From Bifidobacterium breve (lineage in GTDB: Bacteria > Actinomycetota > Acidimicrobiia > Acidimicrobiales > Ilumatobacteraceae), in NCBI GenBank assembly GCA_943325435.2, contig CALPPK020000057.1, positions 1 through 7,081 on the forward strand: DNA of 7,081 bases. Direction: 5' to 3'. The notes beneath the pieces were generated by a model. That model searched no databases and was not told where the DNA came from. It worked only from the letters and a program-made list of their open reading frames with translations. The position numbers were made by a program, and so were the translations under genes. Position 1 is the first letter of the stretch; each line of letters opens with the position of its first letter. This document shows positions 5,910 to 7,081 of this stretch, piece by piece.

Positions 5910-6896
5910 TTACCGCGACGCAAACCACCGCGTGAGATGCTCAAAACCTTCATCAATGGTCACACTTGGTGCCCATTTCAGATCTTTATGGACTGGGCGC
6001 TGATCAAACCAATGTGCGGTTCCTAATTGCTCCGCAATAAAGCGAGTGATCGGGGGTTCAGATGATCGCATCAACGGCCACACACGCTCAATGAGAGAAC
6101 CGAGTCGTATTCCTAGCGCCAACGAGAGATGCCGCGGTTCAAATGGAACCCCAGCGGATTCACACATTGAACGCATCAGTTCATTTACGGTTCGCGGTTC
6201 CCCATTTGAGACAACATACACTTTGCCATCGCAATCAGAACCAATGTGCAGTGCGTCAAGTGCGGCAATGTGAGCGCTGATTGCATTATCGATGTACGTG
6301 GAATCCACTAATGCATTTCCTGTACCAATAACCGCGAGACGTCCACTCGCTGCCCGTTCGACTATTCGGCCAACTAACTGAGTGTCTCCAGGCCCCCACA
6401 CTAAATGAGGACGAATCGCGACAACTGCGAGCCGATCATTTCGTGCATTCAGAACTGTTCGTTCAGCGATGGCTTTTGACTCTGCATAATACGAACGTGA
6501 TCGCCCAATTTCGGCTTCACCAGCTACAGCACCGATAAGCGAATGACCAGTGTGCGCAACTGACGGCGTAGACACAAAGACCAATCGAGAAATGTTGTGC
6601 TGTTCAGTTGCTCGAAGGATGTTTTCAGTTCCACGCACATTGGTGTCATAAAACTCTTTCTGTGAACCCACCACCCCTACTCGAGCTGCGCCGTGGATGA
6701 TGGCATCGCAACCGTGAGCCGCCAATGAAACTGCATCCGCATCACACACATCTGCCAACACCTCGCGCGCATTTTGATGTCCTACGAATGCAGCAGGTCG
6801 ACGTTGCAGACACACCACTTCATCACCACGACGCAAGAGTTCGCTAGCGATACCACCGAGAAGCAAACTTCCGGTACCAGTCACTAAGACTTTCAC
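5910..6896 (-). CDS. oleD: OleD-like NAD(P)-dependent 2-alkyl-3-oxoalkanoate reductase (extended SDR)
   Basis: The 328-residue extended short-chain dehydrogenase has a Rossmann N-terminus, a catalytic S109-T110 in FVSTPSV, the pair Y137-x-x-x-K141 (YAESK), RPHLVWGPGD near residue 162, and a substrate half with STYIDNA and VSNGEPRTVNELM. This pattern fits the 3-beta-HSD/OleD group, which reduces the beta-keto acid made by OleA to a beta-hydroxy acid. The neighbour supports this: the gene begins at a GTG whose G is shared with the stop of an oleC-like ligase (TAGTG), with GCAGG 9 bp upstream. The nucleotide loop is unusual: TGTGSLLLGG (6-15) is one residue longer than TGxxGxxGG and lacks the central glycine. 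A sugar epimerase or steroid dehydrogenase role is possible but less likely given the neighbour. Confidence 0.72.
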   Translation of the reverse strand: MKVLVTGTGSLLLGGIASELLRRGDEVVCLQRRPAAFVGHQNAREVLADVCDADAVSLAAHGCDAIIHGAARVGVVGSQKEFYDTNVRGTENILRATEQHNISRLVFVSTPSVAHTGHSLIGAVAGEAEIGRSRSYYAESKAIAERTVLNARNDRLAVVAIRPHLVWGPGDTQLVGRIVERAASGRLAVIGTGNALVDSTYIDNAISAHIAALDALHIGSDCDGKVYVVSNGEPRTVNELMRSMCESAGVPFEPRHLSLALGIRLGSLIERVWPLMRSSEPPITRFIAEQLGTAHWFDQRPVHKDLKWAPSVTIDEGFEHLTRWFASR

Positions 6897-7081
6897 TATT
6901 TGGTACCTGCCAAAATTTCGGACATCCGCAGCGATACCGCAGTGCGATCAATCTTTGAGTTATGACGTATATCAACCGGGAGCTTTGGGGTCACCCACAC
7001 AGAGGCGATTGCTAGCGGAGCAAGTGCCACGCGTACAGCATGCGTCAATTCGGTATCGGCTGGGCCTTCAGAGTTATCCAC
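6896..7081 (-). CDS. oleC: C-terminal end of an OleC-like AMP-dependent ligase / beta-lactone synthetase (partial, 5' end outside window)
   Basis: Only the last 61 residues are visible; the frame is open to the window edge, so the apparent GTG at 7081 is not evidence of a start. The segment LPVDIRHNSKIDR corresponds to the C-terminal A10 motif of acyl-adenylate-forming enzymes, where the lysine (codon 6953-6955) contacts the adenylate. In ordinary ligases it reads P-R-T-x-x-G-K-I-x-R; the long P-V-D-x-R-H-N form is typical of OleC proteins as I recall them. OleC turns beta-hydroxy acids into beta-lactones, which OleB decarboxylates to cis-olefins. The TAG stop overlaps the GTG start of the oleD-like gene by one base, so translation is coupled. 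It may be a stand-alone OleC or the end of an OleBC fusion, as in Micrococcus; the window cannot tell. A fatty acyl-AMP ligase is the main alternative. Confidence 0.62.
   Translation of the reverse strand: MDNSEGPADTELTHAVRVALAPLAIASVWVTPKLPVDIRHNSKIDRTAVSLRMSEILAGTK

Noticed and set aside
5899..5920. Terminator at the amidohydrolase/oleD junction
   Set aside because: CGGTTACCG is palindromic but has a one-base centre and no T-run, so it cannot form a terminator hairpin.

Overview
The window looks like ordinary chromosome of a compact, mid-GC (roughly half G+C by eye) bacterium, probably an actinobacterium. The main taxonomic pointer is a MenJ-type menaquinone reductase whose protein closely resembles mycobacterial Rv0561c as I remember it. 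The ABM-plus-membrane-tail protein, the DCC protein and the acetyl-CoA hydrolase/transferase fit that placement but do not prove it. A freshwater or marine Acidimicrobiia-like lineage would suit the gene mix and GC, but this is inference. There are no mobile elements, CRISPR arrays, or rRNA or tRNA genes that I can see.

Layout, left to right. (1) The 3' end of a gene for an antibiotic-biosynthesis-monooxygenase-like protein with a two-helix membrane tail (+, 3-353). (2) A leftward block of four genes: menJ (1613-2830), then an FKBP peptidyl-prolyl isomerase, a ferritin-like di-iron protein and a DCC-family CxxC thiol oxidoreductase. The last three are packed with 2- and 5-bp gaps and look like one transcription unit. 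(3) An acetyl-CoA hydrolase/CoA-transferase family gene (+), divergent from menJ across 46 bp. (4) A PAP2-family membrane phosphatase (-), whose 3' end overlaps the CoA-transferase 3' end by 65 bp. (5) A TIM-barrel amidohydrolase (+), divergent from the PAP2 gene. (6) At the right edge, leftward, the 3' end of an oleC-like AMP-ligase/beta-lactone synthetase joined by a TAGTG stop/start overlap to an oleD-like NAD(P)-dependent reductase.

Working together: menJ partly saturates the isoprenoid tail of menaquinone. The FKBP/di-iron/DCC trio suggests protein folding plus iron or redox stress handling, though no specific pathway is proven. The oleC-oleD pair points to condensation of fatty acyl chains into long-chain olefins or a beta-lactone lipid. 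The rest of that cluster (oleA, oleB) would lie beyond position 7081 if it exists. The CoA-transferase and the amidohydrolase are probably catabolic, but their substrates cannot be read from sequence.

The gene order is very compact. All three convergent junctions have 4 bp, 11 bp or a negative gap, leaving no room for a classical intergenic terminator. I found no clear undescribed system. The best leads are the redox trio, a PAP2 protein that lacks two of its canonical phosphate-binding arginines, and an OleD-like enzyme with an altered dinucleotide-binding loop.
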